NCBI GenBank assembly: GCA_050698355.1
Contig: JBOHBN010000400.1
Span: 1-33,183 of the forward strand
DNA: 33,183 nucleotides
Origin: JBOHBN01 sp050698355
Lineage (GTDB): Bacteria > Actinomycetota > Actinomycetes > Streptosporangiales > WHST01
Direction of reading: 5' to 3'
Part shown: piece by piece, positions 8,247-16,336 of the stretch
Numbering within the stretch: position 1 is the first letter of the stretch
How the letters are laid out: every line of letters begins with the position of its first letter
Program-made: the position numbers and the translations under genes
The notes under the pieces: generated by a model
What the model was told of the DNA's origin: nothing
The model's database searches: none
Seen by the model: only the letters and a program-made list of their open reading frames with translations

Positions 8247-9140
8247 TCACGCCCGCAGGTTCGGGTCGAGGGCATCGCGCAGCCCATCACCGGCGAGGTT
8301 GAACCCCAGCACGATGAGAAAGATCGCAAGTCCCGGGAACGTCGAGGTGTACGCCGCGTGGAAGATGTACTCGCGCGCCTCCCCGAGCATCGTGCCCCAC
8401 TCCGGCGTCGGCGGCTGGACACCGAGCCCGAGAAAGCCCAGCCCAGCCGCGACGAGGACGGTCAGGCCGATGTTCAACGTGGCGAACACGACGATCGGCG
8501 TGAGCGAGTTGCGCAGCAGGTGGCGGCGCAGGATCGTGAGCCGCTTCGCGCCGAACGCCTCGGCGGCCTCGATATAGACCTCCTCGCGCAGCGACAGCGC
8601 CAGACCGCGCGCGAGCCGGATGAACTGCGGCACCACACCCAAACCGGCCGCGATGATCACGCTCTTCAATCCCACGCCGAGCACGGCGACCAGTGCGAGC
8701 GCCAGCAGGAACGGGTTGAACGACAGCATGATGTCCGCGATCCGCTGGATCACCATGTCGGCCCAGCCACCGAAATAACCGGAAATCAAACCGAGCGGCA
8801 CTCCCACGCCGGTCGCCAATGCCACGGCGAGCACACCGATCATTAGGGTGTAGCGACCCCCGTACATGATTCGCGCCAGAATGTCGCGTCCGAGGTTGTC
8901 GGTGCCCAGCGGGTGTGCCGGCGACGGCGGCTGGAACGCCGACTCCAAGACCTGCTTGGCCGGGTCGTACGGCGTGAGCAACGGCGCGAATATCGCCATC
9001 AGCCCGAAACACGCGAGTATGCCGAGCCCGATGATGGCGGCCCGGTTGCGGCCGAGCGTTCGCAGCCCGCGAACCCACGGGCGGGCGCCCGGTCGCTCCG
9101 CGGCCGCCTCGTACGCCTGGTCGACGGTCGAGTCACTCAT
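8247..9140 (-). CDS. Peptide-type ABC transporter permease (DppC/OppC type)
   Basis: An inner-membrane permease of 297 residues, one half of the transport channel. Family features are an N-terminal OppC-type region (GLGILACFGLMAIFAPLLTP), the block HPLGTDNLGRDILARIMYGG, about six membrane helices and the ATPase-contact EAA loop EAAEAFGAKRLTILRRHLLRN. The end GFNLAGDGLRDALDPNLRA is typical of DppC proteins. Its start overlaps the end of the other permease gene by 8 bases, and its stop is one base before the next ATPase start, which supports a single operon. Confidence 0.92.
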   Translation of the reverse strand: MSDSTVDQAYEAAAERPGARPWVRGLRTLGRNRAAIIGLGILACFGLMAIFAPLLTPYDPAKQVLESAFQPPSPAHPLGTDNLGRDILARIMYGGRYTLMIGVLAVALATGVGVPLGLISGYFGGWADMVIQRIADIMLSFNPFLLALALVAVLGVGLKSVIIAAGLGVVPQFIRLARGLALSLREEVYIEAAEAFGAKRLTILRRHLLRNSLTPIVVFATLNIGLTVLVAAGLGFLGLGVQPPTPEWGTMLGEAREYIFHAAYTSTFPGLAIFLIVLGFNLAGDGLRDALDPNLRA

Positions 9141-10065
9141 ACAGGCTCACCCGAGGATCGACAATCGTGTACAGCAGGTCGGTGATGATGTTGACGACGA
9201 TGAACATCGCCGCGAAGGTGAGGACGATGCCCTGGACCATGGGGTAGTCCCGGGCACTGATCGAGTCCACGAGCAGCCGGCCTATGCCGGGCCAGGAGAA
9301 AACCGACTCGGTGAGCACGGCACCGCCCAGCAACGTGCCGAACTGCAGGCCGATGACGGTCAAGATCGGCACGAACGCGTTTCGGAGCGCGTGCTTGTAC
9401 ACCACCACACGCTCCACCAAACCCTTCGCGCGCACGGTGCGCACGTAGTCCCGCCCGAGCACGTCGAGCATGTTCGAACGGGTCATCCGGGACACGATCG
9501 CCATCGAGAACACGCCGAGCGTCAGCGAAGGCAGGATGAGGCTCGACAGCGTCCCAGCACCCGAAGCGGGCACCAGCTGCAGCTTCACCGCGAACAGCAT
9601 GATGAGCAGGATGCCCAGCCAGTACACCGGCATCGATATCCCCATGACGCCGACCGCGGATACCAGGCTGTCGGCCCACCCATCCTTGTGGGTGGCCGCG
9701 ATGACGCCGAGCACGATCCCGACCACCACGCCGAAAACCGTTCCGAGAAAGGCCAGCTCCAAGGTGAACGGCAGGCGCGCCAGGATTTCGGAGACGACGG
9801 GGTCACCCGTACGCGCGGACACTCCCATATTGCCGTGCAACAGGTGTTCGATGAAGCGCCAGTACTGCACGAGTACCGGCTCGTCCAACCCCATCATGTG
9901 CCGAACCTGCTCGACCTCCTGCTCGTCAGCCCGCATACCTGCGATCACGCGAGCCGGATCGCCGGGCAGGAGCTGAACGAGCAGGACCAGCACGAGGCCG
10001 ACGCCGAGCAGCGTGATGATCGACGCGACCAGGCGCCGCACCATGTACGTCCAGAACCCACGCAA
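9133..10065 (-). CDS. Peptide-type ABC transporter permease (DppB/OppB type)
   Basis: The other half of the channel, 310 residues from a TTG start. It has the N-terminal RRLVASIITLLGVGLVLVLL helix, LLPGDPAR, LGLD-like MMGLDEPVLVQYW, about six membrane helices, the EAA loop RTVRAKGLVERVVVYKHALRN, and ESVFSWPGIGRLL. The start is uncertain. TTG 10065 gives a typical lead of about nine residues before the RRL motif and fits the 17-base gap after the binding-protein stop. ATG 10044, which gives MVRRLVAS, is the main alternative. Neither has a strong ribosome binding site, so coupling to the upstream gene is likely. Confidence 0.9.
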   Translation of the reverse strand: MRGFWTYMVRRLVASIITLLGVGLVLVLLVQLLPGDPARVIAGMRADEQEVEQVRHMMGLDEPVLVQYWRFIEHLLHGNMGVSARTGDPVVSEILARLPFTLELAFLGTVFGVVVGIVLGVIAATHKDGWADSLVSAVGVMGISMPVYWLGILLIMLFAVKLQLVPASGAGTLSSLILPSLTLGVFSMAIVSRMTRSNMLDVLGRDYVRTVRAKGLVERVVVYKHALRNAFVPILTVIGLQFGTLLGGAVLTESVFSWPGIGRLLVDSISARDYPMVQGIVLTFAAMFIVVNIITDLLYTIVDPRVSLYE

Positions 10066-10082
10066 CCCGATCGTCCGTTCCG

Positions 10083-11696
10083 CTACTTCGCCGGATGCGC
10101 GTAGATGGTGTTGAACTTCTCGTTGGGAATGTACGACACTCCGGCCACGTCACTGGAGTACGCCAACACCAGGGTCTGGCTCCACAGGAACAACCACGGC
10201 GCGCCGTGCCAGATTATCTTCTGGGCCTGGCAGTACAGCTTGTTGCGCTTGTCCTCGTTGAGCTCCCGGTTCCCCTTCGCGATCAGGGACTCCACCTTCT
10301 TGTTGGAGTAGAACGCGCTCGCCAGGCCGTGCGGGGGCCACTCGGCGCGTTGGAACATCTGGAACTGCGTCGGTGCGTCCAGCGCTCCCGGCGCCCATCC
10401 GAGCAGGTGCATGTCGAACTTCTGCCGGTCCTTGGGCGCAGAGGTCGCGGCCAGGTAGGACGGCCAGTCCATCGTACGGACCTTGGCGTTCACCCCGACC
10501 TCGCTGAGGTCCGCCGCGATGGCCTGCGCGGCCTGCTTGTCTTGCAGGTAACGGCCGCTGGGCGTGCCGAACACGATCGACATCTTCTTCTTGCCGGCAT
10601 CGGCCAGCATGCTCTTGGCCTTCTTCGGGTTGTACTCGTACGTACCCGCCGAGCAGTAACCGTTGACGCTCGACGCCAGCGGTGAGTCCATCACCTCGAC
10701 CGCGCCGAAGAGCACCTTGTCCGCGATCGCCTTCTTGTTGACGGCGTAGTTGAGCGCCCGCCGAACCTGCGGATCATCGAACGGTGGTTTCGAGTTGTTG
10801 AAGGCGATGAAGATGGATCGATCGCTCGGCGCCTTCAGAACGTCGATGTCCTGGCTCTGCTGCAGGGACTTCAGGTCGGAGACAGGCGGGTTCATCACCA
10901 TGTCGGCCTGCCCCGAGCGGAGGATTGCCTCGCGGGAGTTGCCCTCGGGGACGATGTGGAAGATCACCTTGTCGTAGTAGGGCTTCTTGCCCCAGTAGTC
11001 GTCGTACTTCTTGTAGGTGACCCGGTCGCCCTTCTTGAAGCTCACGAACTCGTACGGTCCCGTGCCGACCGGCTTGACGACGTTCTTGTAGGTGTTGTCG
11101 CCCTTTTCGACCGACTTCGGGGAAAGGATGCCGGCGATCGTTATTCCGAGGTTGTTGATGAGGTTCGGATCCGGGTACTTGAGGTGGAGCCGTACGGTGG
11201 AATTGTCGACCGCCTCAACCTTGTTGATGACCTCGAAGGACGCCCTGATCGGCACCTTGACATCGGGGTCGAGGATGCGGTCGAGGTTGAACTTCACCGC
11301 CTTGGCGGTCAGGTCGGTGCCGTCGTGGAACGTTACGCCCTTGCGCAGATGCAACGTCAGCACGCGTCCAGCCTTCGAGGTTTCCCACGACTTCGCCAGT
11401 CCGGGCTGTACCTTGCCGTTCTTGTCCAGCCTGGTCAGGGTCTCGATGCCGTAGTCGATCACGTTCTGCACCGTGGTCGTCGTCTGCTGAGCTGGGTCGA
11501 CGGTGTCGAGATCGACACCTATGCCGATGTCGAAGGTGCGACCACCACCCGATTCGCCCGGGCCGCCACTGCCGCCGGTCGTGCACCCGGTCACGGCGAG
11601 CAGACCGGCAAGGAGGGAGGCGGTCGCACGAAGTCGCCTTCTGCGACGCCGCCCGGTCGGTGGCGTGACGGGATCTCGTGACAGGCACGGGTGCAT
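10083..11696 (-). CDS. Family 5 ABC transporter substrate-binding lipoprotein
   Basis: The extracellular receptor of the importer, 537 residues. Start ATG 11696 is fixed by AGGAG seven bases upstream. A very basic n-region (GRRRRRRLR) and a hydrophobic stretch lead to the lipobox VTGC, so it is a membrane-anchored lipoprotein. The mature protein shows the family 5 pattern: DLDTVDPAQ, LAKSWETS, LHLRKGVTFHDGTDLTAKAVKF, VGTGPYEFVSFKKGD and FNNSKPPFDDPQVRRALNYA. This family binds oligopeptides, dipeptides, nickel, glutathione and other solutes, so the ligand cannot be named. Neighbouring hydrolases suggest a short peptide or N-acylated amino acid. The SD of this gene overlaps the stop of the upstream M20 hydrolase gene (11710). 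Confidence 0.92.
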   Translation of the reverse strand: MHPCLSRDPVTPPTGRRRRRRLRATASLLAGLLAVTGCTTGGSGGPGESGGGRTFDIGIGVDLDTVDPAQQTTTTVQNVIDYGIETLTRLDKNGKVQPGLAKSWETSKAGRVLTLHLRKGVTFHDGTDLTAKAVKFNLDRILDPDVKVPIRASFEVINKVEAVDNSTVRLHLKYPDPNLINNLGITIAGILSPKSVEKGDNTYKNVVKPVGTGPYEFVSFKKGDRVTYKKYDDYWGKKPYYDKVIFHIVPEGNSREAILRSGQADMVMNPPVSDLKSLQQSQDIDVLKAPSDRSIFIAFNNSKPPFDDPQVRRALNYAVNKKAIADKVLFGAVEVMDSPLASSVNGYCSAGTYEYNPKKAKSMLADAGKKKMSIVFGTPSGRYLQDKQAAQAIAADLSEVGVNAKVRTMDWPSYLAATSAPKDRQKFDMHLLGWAPGALDAPTQFQMFQRAEWPPHGLASAFYSNKKVESLIAKGNRELNEDKRNKLYCQAQKIIWHGAPWLFLWSQTLVLAYSSDVAGVSYIPNEKFNTIYAHPAK

Positions 11697-11709
11697 GGAT
11701 GTCTCCTGT

Positions 11710-12957
11710 TCAGTGCGACACGCCCAACTCGGCGACAGCGTTGAGCAGTACATCGGCGCCGCACGCCAGCTGCTCATGGCTGGTGTACTCCTCTGGACAG
11801 TGGCTCCGGCCGTCCTTGGACGGCACGAAGACCATTGCCGCTGGGGCGATGGTGGCGACGTTCTGGGCGTCGTGGCCGGCTCCCGACGGGAGCCGGAAAT
11901 GGTCGTACCCGAGCTTGCTGGCCCTCGCGGCGAGCAGGTCCTGCAGCGCCGGGTCCAGGTCTACCGGATGCGTCAGGTGATCGCGCTCGTAGTCGACGGT
12001 CACCGCGTAGCGCGCAGCCGTCTCGTGAGCCAACGCGATGACAGCGTCCTCGAGCGCCGACACACCACCCGGCTCGGGGTCGCGCAGGTCGAGCCGGCAT
12101 GTAGCGGTCGCCGGCACGATGTTGTCGGCGCCGGGCAGCACGTGAAGGTTGCCGCATGTCGCGGTCGCCTCCGGGCGCTCGACGTTCGCCGGTATCCGTG
12201 CCAGGTCGCAGACGAACGCGGCGGCTACCTGCAGGGCGTCGCGACGGCGGTCCATCGCTGTGGTCCCCGCGTGGTCTGCCCGGCCGTGGAAGGTGACCTG
12301 CCCGGTTCCCAGGCCGACCACTGTGGTGACGACCCCGATGTCGGCGCCGGCCAGCTCCAGCCGGCTGCCCTGCTCGATGTGCAGTTCGAGGTAGGCGTGC
12401 GGGACGCCCTGCTGCTGTTTCGCAAGCGGGATCGCGTCCGGGTCGCGGCCGGTATCGCGCATCGCCTGCCTGAGCCGTACTCCGTCGCGGCTCACTATGC
12501 GGCCCAGGTCGCTGGCACGGATGCCCTGCGTCGCGGCAGTCGATCCGAGCAGACCCTGGAAGCAGCCTTCCTCGTCTGTCCACACGACGGCATCGACCGG
12601 CCGCCGCAGCGGCACGCGCTCCTCACGCAGCCGGCGGATCACCTCGATGGCGGCGAGCACGCCGACCGCGCCGTCGAACCGTCCACCATTCGGGACGGAG
12701 TCGATATGCGAGCCCGTCCACACCGGCGTAGCGTCGGAAGGCTCTGCTGCTTCCAGCCGGATGAAGAGGTTGCCGATGGGGTCTTCTCGAACGGTGAATC
12801 CGTGGGCGGCACACGCGTCGGTCAACCAGGCTCTCGCCTTGCTGTCCGCATCGGAGAACGACGGCCGGTCCACGCCGCCACCCGGCTGCCGGCCGAAGGT
12901 CGCTAGTGACTCGAAATCGGAGCGTAGACGCTCTCGATCGACTGCCAGCTCGGCCAT
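11710..12957 (-). CDS. M20 family Zn-dependent amidohydrolase (N-carbamoyl-L-amino-acid hydrolase / allantoate amidohydrolase type)
   Basis: A cytosolic binuclear metallohydrolase of 415 residues that cleaves an amide or ureido bond. Metal-site motifs are GSHIDSV (His84, Asp86), GGRFDGAVGV (Asp95) and WTDEEG (Glu129, Glu130). Further family blocks are YLELHIEQG, GRADHAGTTAMDRRRDA and LPSGAGHDAQNVA. These match the HyuC/AllC/beta-ureidopropionase branch of M20. Its exact substrate (N-carbamoyl-amino acid, allantoate, beta-ureidopropionate) is not readable from sequence. I chose ATG 12957, with GGGGTGAT about eight bases upstream; longer starts add a region without family similarity. It is the first gene of the transporter operon and has a candidate promoter/operator at 13035-13063. 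Confidence 0.87.
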   Translation of the reverse strand: MAELAVDRERLRSDFESLATFGRQPGGGVDRPSFSDADSKARAWLTDACAAHGFTVREDPIGNLFIRLEAAEPSDATPVWTGSHIDSVPNGGRFDGAVGVLAAIEVIRRLREERVPLRRPVDAVVWTDEEGCFQGLLGSTAATQGIRASDLGRIVSRDGVRLRQAMRDTGRDPDAIPLAKQQQGVPHAYLELHIEQGSRLELAGADIGVVTTVVGLGTGQVTFHGRADHAGTTAMDRRRDALQVAAAFVCDLARIPANVERPEATATCGNLHVLPGADNIVPATATCRLDLRDPEPGGVSALEDAVIALAHETAARYAVTVDYERDHLTHPVDLDPALQDLLAARASKLGYDHFRLPSGAGHDAQNVATIAPAAMVFVPSKDGRSHCPEEYTSHEQLACGADVLLNAVAELGVSH

Positions 12958-13034
12958 TTGCCGATCACCCCACTCGGTCGCACCCGCTCCAAACCATGGA
13001 TTCTTCCGGCTCCCCCGGCGTCGACAAGTAGTTG

Positions 13035-13063
13035 AGGATTGCACAGTCCAATAACCCGGTCAA
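13035..13063 (-). promoter_or_regulatory. Candidate promoter with overlapping operator for the transporter operon
   Basis: On the minus strand TTGACC (13063-13058) is followed after 17 bases by AATCCT (13040-13035), a good -35 and a weak -10. An imperfect 15-base palindrome, ATTGCACAGTCCAAT on the plus strand (13038-13052), overlaps the spacer and -10. That is where a GntR- or TetR-like repressor would act. No regulator gene is adjacent, so this is only a candidate. Confidence 0.35.
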
Positions 13064-13108
13064 CAGCTTGCGTTGGAGGTGCCGGACGGGGTATGACTAG
13101 CGCAACTA

Positions 13109-14341
13109 TCAGGTGTGGGGCAGGTTTCCTGCTGCCAGACGTCCCCTGCAGACGACCGCCACGATATTGGCGGTGGACAGGTCGTCGATGCGTTCCCAGG
13201 GGCGCCCACGCAAGATCACGAAGTCGGCGCTCAGACCCGGCGATATCCGACCGGTCTCCTGGGAGAGCCCGAGCGAAGCGGCAGCGTCGGAGGTGGCAGC
13301 CCGCAACGTCCGCTCCGCGTCCAGGGAGATCACGTTCGCCATCCGTACCGCTTCTGCCATCTGGTCACCGAATGCCAGGAAATAGCCGCTGGCATCGGTA
13401 CCCAGGACGAAGCGCACGCCGGCCTGCGCCGCAGCTCGGAACCGCGTGTCGCGAGAAACAACGAGCCGTTCGGCCTTTTCTTGGGATTCCGCCGCGACCG
13501 GAACCGACCCCTGTGCGATGAGATCGTTGATCAGCAGGGTGGGCGCGACCGGCGTGCCGTACTCCGCCAGGGTCGCCACCTGGGTGTCGGTCATCTCGGT
13601 GGCGTGCTCGATGGAGTCCACGCCCTCATCCATAGCGACCTGTATGCCCTCAGGCGAATGCGCGTGCGCGGCTACCAGCATTCCGAGGGCATGGGCCTCG
13701 TCGATCGTGCTCCGGATCTCCTCGCTCGTGTGGTTGCGCCACCCCACCTTGTCGCCGGTCGATAGCACGCCCCCGCTGGTGAAGATCTTGATACCAGTGA
13801 GGCCGGCGCGGGCCCAGGTCCGTACGAGCTTCCGGCACTCGTCGGGACCGTCCGCCGTCCGGCTACGCACCGGGTGTGCCGGAGGCACGAACAGGTCGTG
13901 GTGACCCGCTGTCATCCCCACCGGCCCGCTGGCGAGCACTCGCGGCCCTAGCATGATTTCGGCGTCGAAGGCGCGCTGCACCGCGATCTGCACCTCATCG
14001 GCCGCGAGGTCGCGAAGGGTCGTGACCCCGTGGCGCATGGCGCGCTGCGCGTTCGCCGCCGCGTGCAGGACCTGCTCCTCCCGCGTCGTCACGAGCGGCC
14101 AGACCAACGTGTCATCCGGACGTGGGGCTTCCGCAATGCTGGCACGTCCGGCCAGGTGAACGTGGGTATCCACCAGCCCTGGGATCACGCACAGTTCCGG
14201 CCACTGGTCGTCCGCGGAAGTGACCGACTCGATCCGGTCACCGCTCCAGGACAGGTCGCACGGACCCAGCCCGCGCTCCCCGTCCCACACGTGTACGCCG
14301 GTCAGCTCGTGACGCTCAAATGGTCGCATTTCGGTTGGCAT
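13109..14341 (-). CDS. Metal-dependent amidohydrolase (imidazolonepropionase / prolidase-like)
   Basis: A 410-residue amidohydrolase-superfamily enzyme with a TIM-barrel metal site. Visible ligands are DTHVH (His60, His62), Lys185 in TGIKIFTSGGV (the position of a carboxylated lysine in binuclear members), His226/His228 in VAAHAHSPEG, His246 in SIEHATEM and Asp316 in VLGTDASG. The C-terminal SPGLSADFVILRGRPW is the usual beta-sandwich closure. The subgroup includes Xaa-Pro and Xaa-Arg/Lys dipeptidases and imidazolonepropionase, so a peptide-like substrate fits the transporter next door, but the activity is unproven. The start is firm: GAGGAAGG lies seven bases before ATG 14341. It is followed 151 bases later by the operon that starts at 12957. 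Confidence 0.85.
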   Translation of the reverse strand: MPTEMRPFERHELTGVHVWDGERGLGPCDLSWSGDRIESVTSADDQWPELCVIPGLVDTHVHLAGRASIAEAPRPDDTLVWPLVTTREEQVLHAAANAQRAMRHGVTTLRDLAADEVQIAVQRAFDAEIMLGPRVLASGPVGMTAGHHDLFVPPAHPVRSRTADGPDECRKLVRTWARAGLTGIKIFTSGGVLSTGDKVGWRNHTSEEIRSTIDEAHALGMLVAAHAHSPEGIQVAMDEGVDSIEHATEMTDTQVATLAEYGTPVAPTLLINDLIAQGSVPVAAESQEKAERLVVSRDTRFRAAAQAGVRFVLGTDASGYFLAFGDQMAEAVRMANVISLDAERTLRAATSDAAASLGLSQETGRISPGLSADFVILRGRPWERIDDLSTANIVAVVCRGRLAAGNLPHT

Positions 14342-14406
14342 GGCACGCCTTCCTCGACGTCATTAGCATTTAGGCAATTCCTGCGAATACGTTCTTGGTA
14401 GCGGAA

Positions 14407-14417
14407 TAATGACATTA
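14407..14417. promoter_or_regulatory. Small palindrome in the divergent promoter region
   Basis: TAATGACATTA is a perfect 11-base palindrome in an AT-rich island (about 14360-14420) between the divergent amidohydrolase and M20D genes. It lies 66 bases upstream of the amidohydrolase start, where an operator could control that promoter. Its short length makes chance possible. Confidence 0.25.
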
Positions 14418-14450
14418 AGACAAGGCGGCAAGCTCGCACTTTTCGTCCGG

Positions 14451-14478
14451 TTGATCCGCGCGGAGTTCATGGTAATGT
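14451..14478 (+). promoter_or_regulatory. Candidate promoter of the M20D gene
   Basis: TTGATC (14451-14456), a 16-base spacer and TAATGT (14473-14478) form a good sigma-70-type promoter on the plus strand. Transcription would begin about 14485, just before the ribosome binding site GAGGAGGT (14485-14492), which leaves a very short leader to ATG 14498. Confidence 0.5.
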
Positions 14479-14497
14479 CGCCGCGAGGAGGTACTAC

Positions 14498-15649
14498 ATG
14501 ACGGCCAAGGAAGCGGCGCGCAGGACCATCGACACCGCGAGCGAGCGTCTCGTCGACCTCAGCCACCGCATCCACGCGAACCCTGAGCTCGGGTTCGTCG
14601 AGTACCAGTCGAGCGGCTGGGTAGCCGACGAGCTCGAGCGTGGCGGGTTCAACGTCGAGCGCGGTGTCGCCGACCTACCTACCGCTTTCGTGGCCACCGC
14701 AGGTTCCGGACCGCTCGTGCTGGGGATCTGCTGCGAGTACGACGCGTTGCCGGATGTCGGCCATGCCTGCGGCCACAACGTCATCGCGTCCGCGGGCGTC
14801 GGCGCCGCGGTAGGCCTCGCCGACCTGGCCGATGACCTCGGCATCACCGTCAAGGTGTTCGGGACGCCGGCCGAGGAGGGCGGCGGCGGCAAGATCCTGA
14901 TGCTCGACCGCGGCGTCTTCGCCGGCACACATGCGGCGATGATGATCCACCCGTCCCCGCACGAGCGCGCCGACACCGAGATGCTCGCTGTCTCGCATTT
15001 CGAGATCGAGTACATGGGCAAGCCCGCGCACGCGGCGGCGTACCCGCAGGAGGGCGTGAACGCCGCCGACGCGTTCACCGTCGCGCAGGTCGCCATCGGG
15101 CTGCTCCGCCAGCACATAGCTCCGACCGACCGCATCCACGGCATCGTCACCCGCGGTGGCGAGGCGCCGAACATCATCCCGGCGCTGACGGCCGCGAGTT
15201 ACTACACGCGGGCCGAGACCATCGAGGATCTCGAGGCACTGATGCCGCGCGTACGCGCGTGCTTCGAGGCGGGAGCCACCGCGACCGGAGCGACACTCAC
15301 GCAGAGGGAGCAGTCGCCGCCGTACACCGAGTTGCGCAGTGACCCCGCGATGGTGGCGCTGTACCGGGCGAACGCGGAGGCGGCAGGACGCCACTTCGCC
15401 GAACTGCCACCGTCCGAGACGGGTGCGATGGGGTCGACCGACATGGGCAACATCTCGCTGGCGATGCCGTCCATTCACCCGATGGTCGGCATCGACTGCG
15501 GTAACTCGGGCAACCACCAGCCTGAGTTCGCCACGTACTGCGCGTCACCGTCCGCCGACCTCGCCCTGCTGCAGTCCGCGACCGCGATGGCGTGGACCTG
15601 CATCGACCTCGCCAGCAACGACGACGAACGCCGCCGCCTCATCCGCTGA
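14498..15649 (+). CDS. M20D family amidohydrolase / dipeptidase (PM20D2/AbgB-like)
   Basis: A 383-residue M20D metallohydrolase. Motifs are LSHRIHANPELGFVEYQSS at the N-terminus, EYDALPDVGHACGHN (metal ligands), PAEEGGGGK with the catalytic Glu pair, and MGKPAHAAAYPQEGVNAADA in the dimerisation domain. GNSGNHQPEF closes the active site. The EYDALPxxGHACGHN form is shared with PM20D2 and AbgB-type enzymes, which remove acyl or aminoacyl groups from amino acids; mammalian PM20D2 prefers dipeptides of basic amino acids. A lysine-releasing role next to lat is an attractive but untested inference. Start ATG 14498 is fixed by GAGGAGGT. It is divergent from the amidohydrolase at 13109-14341 and ends just before a perfect palindrome. 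Confidence 0.87.
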   Translation: MTAKEAARRTIDTASERLVDLSHRIHANPELGFVEYQSSGWVADELERGGFNVERGVADLPTAFVATAGSGPLVLGICCEYDALPDVGHACGHNVIASAGVGAAVGLADLADDLGITVKVFGTPAEEGGGGKILMLDRGVFAGTHAAMMIHPSPHERADTEMLAVSHFEIEYMGKPAHAAAYPQEGVNAADAFTVAQVAIGLLRQHIAPTDRIHGIVTRGGEAPNIIPALTAASYYTRAETIEDLEALMPRVRACFEAGATATGATLTQREQSPPYTELRSDPAMVALYRANAEAAGRHFAELPPSETGAMGSTDMGNISLAMPSIHPMVGIDCGNSGNHQPEFATYCASPSADLALLQSATAMAWTCIDLASNDDERRRLIR

Positions 15650-15661
15650 TCCCCCACTCGC

Positions 15662-15713
15662 GTGATCATGAAGGATCGTCGTAGCCATGGCTACGACGAT
15701 CCTTCATGATCAC
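15662..15713. terminator. Perfect 52-base palindrome, bidirectional terminator
   Basis: Two 26-base arms are exactly complementary with no unpaired centre (GCCATGGC at the middle; the arm starts GTGATCATGAAGGATC). It lies 12 bases after the M20D stop and overlaps the last four bases of rdgB, which is read from the other side. It can therefore end transcription of both convergent genes. The perfect symmetry is stronger than expected by chance. Confidence 0.85.
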
Positions 15714-16336
15714 CGTGTATAGGGACACCCGGACAGGAGGTCGCGGAGCACGGGGACGAGCGCACGGAACGCGCGGCCGCGGTGGCTGATCGCGTCCTTC
15801 TCGTCGTCGCCGAGTTCCGCGACGGTACGGGGCTCCCCTTCGGGCTGGAAGATCGGGTCGTAGCCGAAACCACCCGTACCGCGCGGCGCCCGTACGACGT
15901 GCCCGGGCAGCTCGCCGTCGACGACCTCGGCCCTTCCATCGGGTCTCGCGGCCGCGGCAGCACACGCGAACGCGGCGCCGCGGCGCTCATCCGGCACGTC
16001 GGCGAGCTGGCCGAGCACGAGCCGGAGGTTCGCGGCGTCGTCGCCGTGCGAGCCGGACCAGCGCGCGGACAGTACGCCGGGCATGCCGTTCAGCGCGTCG
16101 ACGCAGAGGCCGGAGTCGTCCGCGACGGCGAGCAGCCCGGTCGCAGACGCGACCGCCCGCGCCTTGAGCAGCGCGTTGTCGGCGAACGTTGCCCCGGTCT
16201 CCGCGACGTCCGGTACGTCAGGGAAGGCGCCGACGTCGACGATCTGCGCGTCGAGCCCCGCCGCGGCCAGGATGCGGTCCAGCTCGCGTACCTTGTGCGC
16301 GTTCCGGGTCGCCAGCACCAGCCGCCGCACCGTCAC
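15710..16336 (-). CDS. rdgB: dITP/XTP (non-canonical purine NTP) pyrophosphatase
   Basis: This enzyme hydrolyses dITP, ITP and XTP to monophosphates and so keeps deaminated purines out of nucleic acids. The 208-residue protein has the HAM1/RdgB hallmarks: LATRNAHKVRELDRIL, ETGATFADNALLKARAVA, VADDSGLCVDALNGMPGVLSAR, GTGGFGYDPIFQPEGE and AISHRGRAF. The start is GTG 16336, which overlaps the rph stop in GTGA. The reading frame stays open further upstream but that part has no family similarity. It is the last gene of a murI-MBL-rph-rdgB group, and its final codons run into the 15662-15713 palindrome. Confidence 0.95.
   Translation of the reverse strand: MTVRRLVLATRNAHKVRELDRILAAAGLDAQIVDVGAFPDVPDVAETGATFADNALLKARAVASATGLLAVADDSGLCVDALNGMPGVLSARWSGSHGDDAANLRLVLGQLADVPDERRGAAFACAAAAARPDGRAEVVDGELPGHVVRAPRGTGGFGYDPIFQPEGEPRTVAELGDDEKDAISHRGRAFRALVPVLRDLLSGCPYTR

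Noticed and set aside
9133..9140. Overlap of the two permease genes as a sign of error
   Set aside because: An 8-base overlap is normal for co-transcribed transporter genes.
8866..10104. Plus-strand open frame opposite the permease genes
   Set aside because: His/Arg/Asp-rich translation typical of antisense to membrane genes; no family resemblance.
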